DNA of 64,000 nt from JBBQVS01 sp963792705. GTDB taxonomy: Bacteria > Chloroflexota > Ktedonobacteria > Ktedonobacterales > Ktedonobacteraceae. Shown piece by piece: positions 17,936 to 27,916 of the stretch (position 1 is the stretch's first letter; each line of letters begins with the position of its first letter). A program made the translations under genes and the position numbers. The DNA is taken from contig CAWBXD010000016.1 in the NCBI GenBank assembly GCA_963792705.1, forward strand, positions 62,001 through 126,000, given 5' to 3'. A model generated the notes under the pieces. That model was not told the origin of the DNA. It searched no databases and was given only the letters and a program-made list of their open reading frames with translations.

Positions 17936-19495
17936 TTAATTCAATCCACTTGGAATGTTCCATACTACGATAGCATTGGTAGTTGGGTCTTGCGCGAGGA
18001 TATGATTACTATCAGGCGACCAATTTGGAGAACTGAACGCAAAGTAACTACCATGTGAGGTTTGCCCATACGGAATACTTACTTTTGGTGCTTGTAAGGT
18101 TGCTACAGCGTACCCACGCTTCGTTGAATAAAGATTTTTCTTCGACAGTTCATATGTTGTCATACCCATAAGTTGTCCATTAGGTGCCCATGCGACAACC
18201 ATATGATACAACGTTCCCACTGTTTGAGCGGAGCTTAACAGTTTTAGGGCAGAGAGTAATGCAGCGTCGCGCACTGGCAATACAGGTAGATTTTCCATAT
18301 GAAAAGCAACGAGTGTTTTACGATCTGGTCGTGGATGTCCAGGTGGTTCTAGTCGAGCGGCTAGAAAAGCATCTTGAATGAGATATCGGCCATCGGGCGA
18401 CCAAGCAATAAAGTTTACATACCAAACAAATATTCCAGGATCAAATGCCGTACCACCGCTTTGGTCTTGCTTGATTAACTCCACACCTCCGGGTTGCCAG
18501 ACGGTAAATGCAGGACTACCATTCGTATTGCCAATACCATTTAGGGATGATGTTTTGTGAGTTTGCGGTATAAGTCCCCCGTTGCTGTCCCAGGTATATG
18601 CTTCTGCCACAGGTATATTAGAGCTAAAGATAAAGGGATCGCTATTTTCAATCGTTGGAGTAGGGACGGTATTGCCATGTTGTATGTCCCATTCCATATA
18701 TGAGGACGCGCTGATTTGATATAAAGGCTGCTCTGCCTGTTGTTGCAGGAAGACACGCGTACTTTTCTGTTTTTGATCAAAAAGGAGGACGCCTGAGAAG
18801 GCAGCACCACCAAGTTGCGATCTCGTGTGAACCGAGAAGAGGAGCGCAAGATGTACATTATCAGGAGACCATGTAGCAGTTTGATAATAGAAGATTAAGC
18901 TATCGTGTATAGCGGGAAATTGGGCATAAAAAGTTTTTTTGATTGCAATGTCCGGTTGCACTTGCGCGATTCGTTTTCCTGTACGAGCATCTTGTATGGT
19001 TACAAGCCCGACAGCATTATCCGAGTCATACTCACAACCAGAAGCATAACCTAATAACGCTATAGCGGTACTATCGGGAGACCATGACTCATCGGTAACA
19101 CAGGAAAAGCCTGCTTCCGTCAAAGGAATTACCAGAGAAGGAGCGATACTGACAGGTGTAGGTAAGCGTTCACTCAGGAGCGGTTGTGGCTTTATAAGAC
19201 GTGAAGCGAGACTATTGCGTGCGTTTGTTACCAATGTCAACGTTGCATGCAGATTTAGGGAAAGCCCAAGGCATACGAGTAGAAAAGCACAGGTAAAAGA
19301 GATAAAACGCCAGCGTCGTCGATTGAAAGAGTGTTGCCAGCGCAACACAGGCTCCACATACCAGGAAGGGATAGAAGAATGTGGTAGAGATTCGTCCGTA
19401 TTATCAAGTGCCTCTAAATCGACGATCTCAACGTCGAGATCGTCGATCCATTCGGTATCCAGGTCGTCATATTGTCCCTGCTCATCGTCACGCAT
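17936..19495 (-). CDS. membrane-anchored WD40/TolB-like beta-propeller protein
   Basis: 519 aa. A strongly acidic cytoplasmic N-terminus (residues 1-40, many Asp/Glu) precedes one membrane anchor at about 63-85 (ISFTCAFLLVCLGLSL). The large extracytoplasmic domain has repeated propeller blades ending in WSPD/WAPN words (ESWSPDST, TWSPDNVH, AWSPDGRY, AWAPNGQL, NWSPDSNH). Such PD40-type proteins are probable extracellular scaffolds or sensors, and the function is unknown. It lies 21 bp downstream of folD on the same strand, so it may be co-transcribed. Its stop is close to the MerR promoter. Confidence 0.75.
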   Translation of the reverse strand: MRDDEQGQYDDLDTEWIDDLDVEIVDLEALDNTDESLPHSSIPSWYVEPVLRWQHSFNRRRWRFISFTCAFLLVCLGLSLNLHATLTLVTNARNSLASRLIKPQPLLSERLPTPVSIAPSLVIPLTEAGFSCVTDESWSPDSTAIALLGYASGCEYDSDNAVGLVTIQDARTGKRIAQVQPDIAIKKTFYAQFPAIHDSLIFYYQTATWSPDNVHLALLFSVHTRSQLGGAAFSGVLLFDQKQKSTRVFLQQQAEQPLYQISASSYMEWDIQHGNTVPTPTIENSDPFIFSSNIPVAEAYTWDSNGGLIPQTHKTSSLNGIGNTNGSPAFTVWQPGGVELIKQDQSGGTAFDPGIFVWYVNFIAWSPDGRYLIQDAFLAARLEPPGHPRPDRKTLVAFHMENLPVLPVRDAALLSALKLLSSAQTVGTLYHMVVAWAPNGQLMGMTTYELSKKNLYSTKRGYAVATLQAPKVSIPYGQTSHGSYFAFSSPNWSPDSNHILAQDPTTNAIVVWNIPSGLN

Positions 19496-19516
19496 TGCTA
19501 TTTTCCGTTACTTTTC

Positions 19517-20407
19517 CTAGTGAGAACGAGATACGGTTTCGCTTTGAATACTTCCACCTATTTGTTGCCAGGCAGCCTCTACACATTGCTTCAAGAGTAA
19601 TACGTTTGTGAGTGGGCCGACGCCTCCCGGTGTTGGTGTCACCGCGCGTGCAATTTCACGCACCGAGGGAACATCAACATCGCCGATGATACCACCCTCT
19701 GGTAGTGAGTTAATACCCACGTCAATAACTGTAGCATCGGGACGCACCATATTGGCAGTCACCATTTTTGCACGCCCAACGGCTGCAATTAGCACGTCTG
19801 CCTCTCGTGTAAACGTTACAAGATTGGGTGTACGCGAATGACACACCGTCACTGTTGCGTTTTTCTGTAGCAACATCATTGCTAACGGTTTACCCACGAC
19901 GTTGCTCCGTCCCAGGATAACAACACGTTTGCCAGCAAGGGGTGTTTGTGTGCGTTCAAGAATTTCCATGACTGCGGCCGCTGTCGAAGGCAGGAAACTA
20001 GGAAGGCCAAGAAAAAGATTACCCGCGCTTCTCGGACAAATACCATCAATATCTTTTTCCGTCGCCAATGTATCTGCTACCATTTTTTGCGAGAGATGCG
20101 TGGGCAGAGGCATTTGTACAATGATGCCGTTGACCTGTGAATCACTGTTCAAAGATAACAGCAAGGAGCGCAGTTCATCAGGTGAAGTCAACTCAGGTAA
20201 CTGTTCGAGTCGCGCCTTCACACCGATATCGTCAGCGATACGTAAAATGGCTTTCGAGTAGACACCAGAGGCAGCATCGCCACTAACGCGTACAATGACT
20301 AAGCCCGGAGATACATTTCGTAGTTGTGTGTAGCGTTGTACATCTTCTCGCAGTTCCGCGCGAATAGCCATGCTCATCGCACGGCCATCGATAAGCGTTG
20401 CCGTCAT
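19517..20407 (-). CDS. folD: bifunctional methylenetetrahydrofolate dehydrogenase/methenyl-THF cyclohydrolase
   Basis: 296 aa, normal FolD length. It interconverts 5,10-methylene-THF, 5,10-methenyl-THF and 10-formyl-THF. Visible are the YSKAILRIADDIG segment with the catalytic Lys, VQMPLPTHL, DIDGICP, the Rossmann motif VVILGRSNVVGKP and the C-terminal TPTPGGVGPLT. The start overlaps the preceding fchA stop (ATGA), so the two one-carbon enzymes are translationally coupled. Confidence 0.96.
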   Translation of the reverse strand: MTATLIDGRAMSMAIRAELREDVQRYTQLRNVSPGLVIVRVSGDAASGVYSKAILRIADDIGVKARLEQLPELTSPDELRSLLLSLNSDSQVNGIIVQMPLPTHLSQKMVADTLATEKDIDGICPRSAGNLFLGLPSFLPSTAAAVMEILERTQTPLAGKRVVILGRSNVVGKPLAMMLLQKNATVTVCHSRTPNLVTFTREADVLIAAVGRAKMVTANMVRPDATVIDVGINSLPEGGIIGDVDVPSVREIARAVTPTPGGVGPLTNVLLLKQCVEAAWQQIGGSIQSETVSRSH

Positions 20408-21027
20408 GCCTTCTCCCCTACCAATGTGATTACCTGTTGGCTACAAGCCGCAATTGTATCCAGCGCGGTATTGAGACGGTCGCTCAATGTATCAACCAAC
20501 GCAAGGTCTTTCATTGCCAACAGGTTAGTACGCACCATCCATGACGCTCCGGTTCCCGCACTAGAAGCCAGCATGGTACCAGTTGCGATATCGCTTAAAA
20601 CCGTTTTGTTGCCAATTTCAGCAATGCGCTGACAGTGGCGCAATAATTCTGCTGCTCGCTCGGTCACTTCTAATGGGACCGACGCTGCATCGGCTAAACG
20701 AGCCTGAATTGCTTGTGTTCGTGCTAATCGTTCCTCGTCAGTGGTTCGGGGCATTTTGAAGCAGGCAGAGAGTCGCCCATAAGCATCTATGTCTTCTTGA
20801 ATGAGTTGCTGAAACCGTGTACGTAGTTGCTCTGTTTGCTGAATAAGCGACTTGATCTCCTGCTGCACATCGGCATAATCGGGCTTGCCAATCGTAAGAC
20901 GCGCGACCATACTCGCAAGTCCTGCACCTATTGCACCACTCAAGGCCGAAGCAGAGCCACCGCCAGGGGTAGATTGGGATGAGGCAAGGTCGTCAAGGTA
21001 TTGTTGTAAGGGTTCATCTATATACAT
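20404..21027 (-). CDS. fchA: cyclodeaminase/cyclohydrolase family protein (FchA-like)
   Basis: 207 aa helical protein of the FTCD_C family. The signature STPGGGSASALSGAIGAGL near the N-terminus is typical, with SVPLEVTERA in the middle. Stand-alone members act as methenyl-THF cyclohydrolase or formimino-THF cyclodeaminase. Coupling with folD argues for THF one-carbon interconversion, giving this organism a second cyclohydrolase besides FolD. No formiminotransferase or formate-THF ligase is in the window. Confidence 0.88.
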   Translation of the reverse strand: MYIDEPLQQYLDDLASSQSTPGGGSASALSGAIGAGLASMVARLTIGKPDYADVQQEIKSLIQQTEQLRTRFQQLIQEDIDAYGRLSACFKMPRTTDEERLARTQAIQARLADAASVPLEVTERAAELLRHCQRIAEIGNKTVLSDIATGTMLASSAGTGASWMVRTNLLAMKDLALVDTLSDRLNTALDTIAACSQQVITLVGEKA

Positions 21028-21136
21028 GTATTCGTATTCTTTCTAAACATGGTAGTACCAACTATCTGTAGAGATAGCTGATGGATATAATTGTAGCACT
21101 GGAACAGTTATTACGTCGAGTAACCAGCCGACATAA

Positions 21137-21174
21137 AAAAAGAGAGGCATAACAGTTGTCATGCCTCTCTTTTT
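21137..21174 (-). terminator. rho-independent terminator after the RND gene
   Basis: A 14-bp stem AAAAAGAGAGGCAT/ATGCCTCTCTTTTT with a 10-nt loop. Leftward RNA ends in a run of U. It insulates the fchA-folD operon from the RND gene. Confidence 0.9.
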
Positions 21175-21197
21175 ACACTAAAGTGAATTACTCGGGA

Positions 21198-24100
21198 CTA
21201 TGCAGGTGCTTGTTGCACTTGCTCTTCTCGTACAACTGGAACAGTGTGCTCCTCGATAGGAGGCGTGCTAGCACGTCCACCTCTTCCTTCGACCAACACG
21301 TAGAGCGTTGGCACGAGTAGGAGTGTAAGCAAGGTTGACGTTGTGAGACCACCAATAACGGTTAGGGCAAGAGGGGCGGCAATAAAGCCACTTGCTTGAC
21401 TCAAGCCTGAAGCCATCGGTGTGAGAGCAAGAATGGTTGCAATCGCGGTCATGAGAATTGGGCGTAAGCGACGGCTACCACCCTCAAGTACTGCAGAGCG
21501 AGCATCCAATCCCTTGAGACGATATTGATGTACCAGGTCGAGCAACACAATAGCATTTGTGACCACAATACCAATCAACAATAACAAGCCGATCAGTGCA
21601 GGAACGCCCAAAGCGGTATGTGTTACAAGCAGTAATACAATCGAGCCTGTAGCGGCAAAAGGAATGGACACAAGCAAGATGAGCGGCTGAATCAAGCTGC
21701 GGAACGTGGCAACCATAATGAGGTACACCAGCACAATAGCGGCAAGGAGGGCAAGTTCCAAACCATTAAATGCCTGAGATTGGTTTGAAGTTACACCGCC
21801 TAACGAGTACGTTACACCACTCGGCAAGTGAAGAGCGTTGAGCTTTTTTTGTACAGCAGTACTCACGGCACCTGTATTATCAGTTGTTACATCAGCACTA
21901 ACGGTAGCAGTACGTACCCCACCAATGTGTGAGATTTGTGTAGGTCCTTTACCTTGCGTCACATCGGCGACATCGCTCAATTTGACGTTACCTGTTGCTG
22001 CTGGTAGCAGTAGGTTCTTCATGGCATCTACAGTAGTGGCCTGTGAACCTAATACAAGATTCACGTTCTCCTGCGTACCATTCAAGGTGACGGTCGTTAC
22101 CGTTGTACCTGTATAAATTTCACGTAACAGTAGACCAACTTGCGAAGCAGTTAGACCATGTGTCGATGCTTTCGTTGGGTCAACCTGTACGTTGATCAAT
22201 GGCGCAGCATCGGTCAAGTTGCTACTTACATTCGCAGTATTTGGAACTTGTGAAACGGCGTTCGCCACCTGTTGCGATCCCTGGCGTAAGACTGTATCAT
22301 CGGACGCTTGTACATTGATACTGATCCCTGAACTGCTTGGACCGCCCTGACTTGCAGCAACTTTCAATGTACCCACATCAGTTAGTGCGTTTACATCCTT
22401 TTGCACTTGCTGCTGTATAGCATTTGAATCTGCATTTGGGTCTACACTTACAGAGAAACTAGCGACATTGCCACTACCAGAAGCACCACTGATTGCTGAA
22501 AATCCTCCTGTGCCACCGCCGACAGTGACCTGATAGAACTGGATATGCTTCGTACCAGCTAGCACAGCCTCTACCTTCTTTGTTGCATCATTTGTTTTGC
22601 TCAGGCTTGTACCAACAGGAAGCGTCTGGCTAATTGTAAACGTATTTTGTTGTGACAGACTAAAGAAATTTGTGCCTAAAAAGGGTGTCAACGTGAGCGA
22701 GCCAGCAAAGAGCAAGAACGCGACAATCAGCGTAGTTGCCTTGTGCCCTGTCACCCACCGTAGCATAGGAATATAGGCGCGTTCCAGAGGACCCACGCGC
22801 TCATGACCATTCTGTTGAGCAGTTTTTGCAGACCTATTTGCTGGAACCTTGAGGAACCAGTACGCGAGTACAGGAATAATCGTCAAGGCCACAAACAAGG
22901 AAGCAAGTAAGGCGATAGTAACAGTCACAGCGAAGGGACTGAACAACTCGCCAACGATGCCACCTACAAAGGCTATAGGAAGGAAAACAGCTACGGTTGT
23001 GAGTGTAGAGGCTGTTACAGCACCTGCAACCTCTTTCACGGCTGCTGGAATGGCAACACTCTTTTCTTCTCCGTTGTTCATGTGGCGATAAATGTTTTCT
23101 AGCACCACAATCGAGTCATCGACGACGCGTCCGATGGCAATTGTCAATCCTCCTAATGTGAAGAGGTTGAGTGTGTAGTTACCTACATACAAACCGATGA
23201 GCGCAATCACGATAGAGAGCGGAATGGAGATGGCAGTTACCAACGTCGAGCGAAGAGAAAATAGAAAGACCAGAATGACAATAATGGCGAAGACTGCTCC
23301 GATTAAGGCTTCACGTGCAAGGCTATTTACGGCACTTGAAATAGATGGTGCTTGATCAGAAACAACAGTGATCTTAGCACCATTGCCAAGCTTATTCTCT
23401 AGTGAAGAGATTTGCTTTTGAATATCTTTTGAAATCGACACCGTGTTGCCACTAGATGATTTGGTAATCGAGATACCCAAGCTATCTTTTCCATTTGTGC
23501 GCGTGAGCGTGGTAGAAGGTGCCAAGTCTTGCTGCACCGTCGCTACATCGCTCAACTTCACAGGCGTTGATGTGGGTGGTGGACAAGCCGCGCTTGTCTG
23601 AGTTCCACTTACTCCTGCGCCAGTGGCTCCTGCACCTGCTCCGGTAGCTCCTGCTCCACCAGGGATTTGACCACCAGCACCGCCAGGAAATTGGCCGCCT
23701 CCACCTGCTCCGGTAGCTCCTGCGCCTGCTGTGGATGGGCAACCTGGGGCTTGTGTGACATGTTGACCCACAACAAGATTCTTCATGTCATCAATCGTAT
23801 TGAAGGTATTTCCGACTTTGATGGAGAACGTTTGTCCATTACTGGAAAGCTCACCTGCCGGAATTGTGCTATTATTTGCTTGCAATGCTCCCTGAATTTG
23901 GGTTGCGCTCAAGCCTTGATTCTTGACTTTGGTGAGGTCCAATGCCACGTTCACAATCTGGTCTCGGACACCAGTTACATTTACATTAGCAACACCATTG
24001 ATACCTTGTAACACAGGAACAACATTGTTCTTTAAGTTTGTTGCCAGCGTTGGTGTATCTTGTGAGGATGTGACAGCTAGCTGAACAATAGGTTGGTCGT

Positions 24101-24500
24101 TAATGTTGAATGTTTGAACTTGTGGTGTCACATTCGCAGGTAATGTTGACTGTATTCTGTTTATTTGTTGCGTCAACGTCTGGCTTGCTTTGTCCAAATC
24201 AGTACCGAAATTGTATGACACAAGAATGACTGCGGCACCTTCGTTAGAGTATGAAGTCACCGATTGGATGCCCTGGACACCCTGAATACTTTGCTCTAAA
24301 GGATTCGTAACATCTTTTTCGACAATCGTGGGTGATGCACCCGGATAGACTGCGATAACCGATACCGCAGGAAATTCAAGTGAAGGGTAGAGTTCCTGCT
24401 TTAGTGATGGAATTACCAATGCGCCAAACAAGAGAATGGAGATTGTTATAAGCGCGATAATGCTTTTGTTGGCAAGGCTAAGCCTCGCAAGGTACGACAT
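21198..24500 (-). CDS. RND-family efflux transporter (AcrB/SwrC-like, HAE1)
   Basis: 1100-aa inner-membrane drug/proton antiporter. It has a short N-terminal helix, a first periplasmic-type loop, six membrane helices (about 390-560), a second loop and six more helices (about 880-1070). Recognisable are YPGASPTIVEKDVTNPLEQ and the TM4 segment with adjacent acidic residues (AIGRVVDDSIVVLENIYRH). The first porter loop carries an extra Gly/Ala/Thr-rich low-complexity insert at roughly 248-302. No membrane fusion protein or outer-membrane factor is adjacent, as for SwrC of monoderm bacteria. AGAGGAA precedes the ATG. It is divergent from the second histidine kinase. Confidence 0.94.
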   Translation of the reverse strand: MSYLARLSLANKSIIALITISILLFGALVIPSLKQELYPSLEFPAVSVIAVYPGASPTIVEKDVTNPLEQSIQGVQGIQSVTSYSNEGAAVILVSYNFGTDLDKASQTLTQQINRIQSTLPANVTPQVQTFNINDQPIVQLAVTSSQDTPTLATNLKNNVVPVLQGINGVANVNVTGVRDQIVNVALDLTKVKNQGLSATQIQGALQANNSTIPAGELSSNGQTFSIKVGNTFNTIDDMKNLVVGQHVTQAPGCPSTAGAGATGAGGGGQFPGGAGGQIPGGAGATGAGAGATGAGVSGTQTSAACPPPTSTPVKLSDVATVQQDLAPSTTLTRTNGKDSLGISITKSSSGNTVSISKDIQKQISSLENKLGNGAKITVVSDQAPSISSAVNSLAREALIGAVFAIIVILVFLFSLRSTLVTAISIPLSIVIALIGLYVGNYTLNLFTLGGLTIAIGRVVDDSIVVLENIYRHMNNGEEKSVAIPAAVKEVAGAVTASTLTTVAVFLPIAFVGGIVGELFSPFAVTVTIALLASLFVALTIIPVLAYWFLKVPANRSAKTAQQNGHERVGPLERAYIPMLRWVTGHKATTLIVAFLLFAGSLTLTPFLGTNFFSLSQQNTFTISQTLPVGTSLSKTNDATKKVEAVLAGTKHIQFYQVTVGGGTGGFSAISGASGSGNVASFSVSVDPNADSNAIQQQVQKDVNALTDVGTLKVAASQGGPSSSGISINVQASDDTVLRQGSQQVANAVSQVPNTANVSSNLTDAAPLINVQVDPTKASTHGLTASQVGLLLREIYTGTTVTTVTLNGTQENVNLVLGSQATTVDAMKNLLLPAATGNVKLSDVADVTQGKGPTQISHIGGVRTATVSADVTTDNTGAVSTAVQKKLNALHLPSGVTYSLGGVTSNQSQAFNGLELALLAAIVLVYLIMVATFRSLIQPLILLVSIPFAATGSIVLLLVTHTALGVPALIGLLLLIGIVVTNAIVLLDLVHQYRLKGLDARSAVLEGGSRRLRPILMTAIATILALTPMASGLSQASGFIAAPLALTVIGGLTTSTLLTLLLVPTLYVLVEGRGGRASTPPIEEHTVPVVREEQVQQAPA

Positions 24501-24624
24501 GTGATAGTTCCTCTCTCTGGGTACGATGGATCAATATCTTTTCAACAAGTGTTAGTTATGCGGTCATGCTGAAATACAAAGTAACAGCTTACTTACATCT
24601 TACAAAGCTTCACGAATATTGTCT

Positions 24625-24640
24625 TCAGGGAAACCCCTGA
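24625..24640. promoter_or_regulatory. dyad in the divergent RND/kinase promoter region
   Basis: A perfect inverted repeat TCAGGG-AAAC-CCCTGA sits between the efflux gene (leftward) and the histidine kinase (rightward). It could be an operator for either gene. No regulator can be assigned from the sequence. Confidence 0.3.
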
Positions 24641-24731
24641 TGTTATCTTGGATGAAGAAGTCTATAGTGAAGGTGTACAATACAAAAATAGAAGCAGACA
24701 GTAGCTAGCAATAAGACGCAGGGAAATACAT

Positions 24732-27158
24732 ATGCAGATAGCAGTTATAAGCCAAAGTAGGCTGAACGGCGTAATGATGAAGAGGTCGCTGGTAATTGGT
24801 GTGGGCTTAGTGGTGCAGATAATAATAATTATTTTGCTTTTGGTCAGCCTACAACAGCCTGCTCCTCGTGGTGTGACCTTTTCAGCAGTATCTGGCGACC
24901 CGACCGCTTGCCGTATCGTAACGTTTCAACCATTCACTGAGGCGTGGTTGAAGGGCATTCAACGTGGCACTATTATCCACGCAGATGGAAACTCATCTCA
25001 GGTACTTAACTGTGCTACGCTTACCGGCACGTTGCACGTACCCTCAAATTCGTCTAAAATAGGGCCAGTAACGCTTTTACATGTTAGTCCTACGTTTCCC
25101 CCGATTGATTTCACCTCCGTAGCATTAATCAGCATTCTCACACTTATTTTTGATGTAGCGGGCATAGCTGTGTTTCTCCGCGCACAAGATCGCCCAACAG
25201 CACATATCACCTACGGTTTATTTTATGCAACCTCACTTATGTTTAGTGTATTCATCGCATATGGCTACGATTACCTTTGGATTAACATCCTGACATTTTT
25301 TTTAACGATGGTTATACGAGGACTTTCGACAACATTCGTCTGCCTATTTCCGCGTCCAGTGGATCGACAGAACGGACGGCAACAAGCGCGGTGGCTTCCG
25401 TATATCCCTTTTGGTATTGCGCTTCTGATTATACTTGGTTCAACACTTGTGCTTGTTATGCCTCAAGCACAAGGTCATATTCTATTTTTCCTTGCCTTCG
25501 TTTACAACGTGATGTGCATAGTTGTTGTCATCTGGGTCTTGTTTTGGGGGCTACGCAATGTCAATAAGAACGAACGGCAACTTGCTCGTATGATTGTTGT
25601 AGGAATTGTTTTTTTACTTTCTCCCCTGGCACTTGCGCTTAACATCGTACAGTTCGATAACACAACACAGATCAGTCTTGCTCGACTTATAGTATTTCCG
25701 CTTTTTATCTTACCTATTGCCTGTGATTACGCATTATTCCGTCATCAGCTACTTGGCACAACGAGTCTAATTAGTCGGCGTGTGATACGCGTTCTGCTTT
25801 GGCTATTGCTTGCGAGTCTTTTTGTGTTCCCAAGTATTATTTTGCTGCATTCAGTAAAAAGTATTGGTATTCCACAGGGGGAGATTCGTGACTATATTTT
25901 TGCTGGTATATTAGTAGTGAGTCTCTTGCTCTTTCCGCTTGCATGGGAAAAAGTTCGTGATGCAGGGGATCAGGTCCTCTATCACGATTTTTACCAATAC
26001 AATCGTTCACTACGGGAACTGAGTGCAGCACTCACACGCTTACAAGGACTCGACCAAATTTGTGCTTTTATGCTCCCACGTCTAACGGCACAGCTGAACG
26101 CATCCGATAGCGCATTGCTTGTGCGTAATACGCGAACAGAAGAACTCATTACAACAACGCCAAACCGTACAGATGCTACATTCCCCTCCTGGCTTTTGTA
26201 TCGTCAACCAGCAACTTCGGTTTCACTGACGAAAGAACGATTGATGAGCGTTGCACAACTCGCACTTACTCATCTACAGCATCCTACTCATGAACCACTT
26301 TTGCTTGATAATATTTTACTACTGGGTCTTTACGATGGTGACGAACTGAACGGCTTTCTTTGCCTTGGGCCAAAAAGAAATATTGAGCCATATGACCGAC
26401 AAGATATGAGTTTTCTCGCCACACTTGTGGCACAGCTTTCCGTTCTCGTTGTAAACAACCGTTATCTATCACGCGCACAAGCTGATGCACAAAAGCTGAG
26501 TGCGCTCAATCACCGCGTCGTCTCGGCACAAGAAGACGAGCGCAAGCACCTTGCGTTGGAGTTACATGATGAAGCTTTACAGCAAGCTATGCTGCTGGTG
26601 CGTCAACTTTCTGACGCCAGCACGATGACAGAGGTTGCCGAAGCAATGCCTCTAGCACGTTCGATTGTCACAAGCTTACGTCAAACCTGTTTAGAATTAC
26701 GACCTCCGCTCTTAGATGAGCTAGGATTGGAGGAGGCGTTACATTGGCTCGCACAAGAGACGGAGAAACGAGGAAAACTCCAGATTAACGTTGTATGTAA
26801 AGGTTCATCAGGGAAACGTCCAGCAGCGTCTATTGAGCTAGCACTCTATCGTGTGGTACAAGAGGCACTTACCAATGTTGTAAAACATGCGAACGCGCAC
26901 ACGGTAATGATACGACTACATCAGCGACCATACGGAGTAAGCTCGTTACTGATTTGTGACGATGGTCGTGGTTTTCAAAGACGTTCATCACACGCAGAGC
27001 ATCTAGGATTTGTAAGTATGCATGAGCGCATGGAGGCCATTGGGGGTCATATCCGCGTTCGTACAAGTCCTGGACGTGGCGTCACAATTCGGGCAACGTA
27101 TCAGCAAGATGGTAAGGTAGCTGTAAAAAATCGGGAACAGCAAGAAGCAATGCGATGA
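24732..27158 (+). CDS. membrane sensor histidine kinase, ComP/NarL type
   Basis: 808 aa. An N-terminal membrane helix is followed by an extracytoplasmic segment of about 90 residues containing two Cys. A block of about eight membrane helices (roughly 125-400), a GAF-like region (430-580), HisKA_3 with H612 (ERKHLALELHDEALQQ) and HATPase (VVQEALTNVVKHA, CDDGRGF, GFVSMHERMEAIGG) follow. The architecture is like B. subtilis ComP. AGGGAA precedes the ATG. The stop overlaps the response-regulator start (ATGA). Its divergence from the RND pump suggests a role in controlling efflux, which is an inference from position. Confidence 0.9.
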   Translation: MQIAVISQSRLNGVMMKRSLVIGVGLVVQIIIIILLLVSLQQPAPRGVTFSAVSGDPTACRIVTFQPFTEAWLKGIQRGTIIHADGNSSQVLNCATLTGTLHVPSNSSKIGPVTLLHVSPTFPPIDFTSVALISILTLIFDVAGIAVFLRAQDRPTAHITYGLFYATSLMFSVFIAYGYDYLWINILTFFLTMVIRGLSTTFVCLFPRPVDRQNGRQQARWLPYIPFGIALLIILGSTLVLVMPQAQGHILFFLAFVYNVMCIVVVIWVLFWGLRNVNKNERQLARMIVVGIVFLLSPLALALNIVQFDNTTQISLARLIVFPLFILPIACDYALFRHQLLGTTSLISRRVIRVLLWLLLASLFVFPSIILLHSVKSIGIPQGEIRDYIFAGILVVSLLLFPLAWEKVRDAGDQVLYHDFYQYNRSLRELSAALTRLQGLDQICAFMLPRLTAQLNASDSALLVRNTRTEELITTTPNRTDATFPSWLLYRQPATSVSLTKERLMSVAQLALTHLQHPTHEPLLLDNILLLGLYDGDELNGFLCLGPKRNIEPYDRQDMSFLATLVAQLSVLVVNNRYLSRAQADAQKLSALNHRVVSAQEDERKHLALELHDEALQQAMLLVRQLSDASTMTEVAEAMPLARSIVTSLRQTCLELRPPLLDELGLEEALHWLAQETEKRGKLQINVVCKGSSGKRPAASIELALYRVVQEALTNVVKHANAHTVMIRLHQRPYGVSSLLICDDGRGFQRRSSHAEHLGFVSMHERMEAIGGHIRVRTSPGRGVTIRATYQQDGKVAVKNREQQEAMR

Positions 27159-27835
27159 GTACTAAAGGCACCTATTTTTCTGCACAAGAGGATACAATTA
27201 CGGTTTTCCTGGTCGATGATCATACCATGATGCGTGAAGGGACGCGACGACTTCTGGAAGAGGACGCATCTTTACAAGTGATTGGAGAAGCCGAGGATGG
27301 GCGAGAAGCAATTGATTTGTGTCAAGAATATCGTCCTGATGTGGTCATTCTTGATATTGCGATGAAAGGGATGCATGGCTTCGGCGTTGCTTCTGCACTT
27401 TTTTCAGCACCTCATCCACCAGCCATTCTCGTACTTACAGCTTATGATCAGGTGGCCTATGTCCGTGCAATGCTTAAATTGGGTGTAAAAGGCTACTGGC
27501 TAAAAAGTGCGCGTGGAAGTGATATTCGTCGAGCAGTTCATGATGTCGCTGTAGGTCGGCAAAGTCTTGGCCCAGAAATACGCATCCTCCTCGCAGACGA
27601 CAAGGACACAGTTCCTGTGTTTGTTGAGCCGCTTACGAGCCGCGAACTGGAAGTGTTGCACCTCATTGTGCAGGGGGTACGCAACAGCGAGATAGCACAG
27701 CGTCTTTTTATTTCAATTAAAACGGTTGAAACTCATCTCACAAGCCTCTATGGTAAACTTGGGGTACAATCCAGGGCAGAAGTGATCGCGCTCGCGCAAC
27801 GTCAAGGGCTACTTTTGGAAGATGGGAAACAGTGA
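27155..27835 (+). CDS. NarL/LuxR-family response regulator
   Basis: 226 aa. The receiver domain has VDDH, the phosphoacceptor D67 (VVILDIAMKG) and Lys in YWLKSA. The LuxR HTH at the C-terminus runs from LTSRELEVLHLIVQG through SIKTVETHLTSLYGKLGV. Its start overlaps the kinase stop by 4 nt, so it is the cognate partner. No clear terminator lies between it and the promoter at 27887. Confidence 0.94.
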   Translation: MSTKGTYFSAQEDTITVFLVDDHTMMREGTRRLLEEDASLQVIGEAEDGREAIDLCQEYRPDVVILDIAMKGMHGFGVASALFSAPHPPAILVLTAYDQVAYVRAMLKLGVKGYWLKSARGSDIRRAVHDVAVGRQSLGPEIRILLADDKDTVPVFVEPLTSRELEVLHLIVQGVRNSEIAQRLFISIKTVETHLTSLYGKLGVQSRAEVIALAQRQGLLLEDGKQ

Positions 27836-27886
27836 AAGACTTCCTTAAGTTATTTGTATCTATCAGTAATAGCATGCCTTCTTTTT

Positions 27887-27916
27887 TTGACTACGAGCAT
27901 ACCTATACTTTATAAT
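27887..27916 (+). promoter_or_regulatory. near-consensus sigma-70 promoter for the three-gene cassette
   Basis: TTGACT (27887-27892) and a perfect TATAAT (27911-27916) are 18 bp apart. The predicted start near 27923 leaves a leader of about 140 nt before the ATG at 28065. It is the best promoter match I noticed in the window. Confidence 0.65.
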
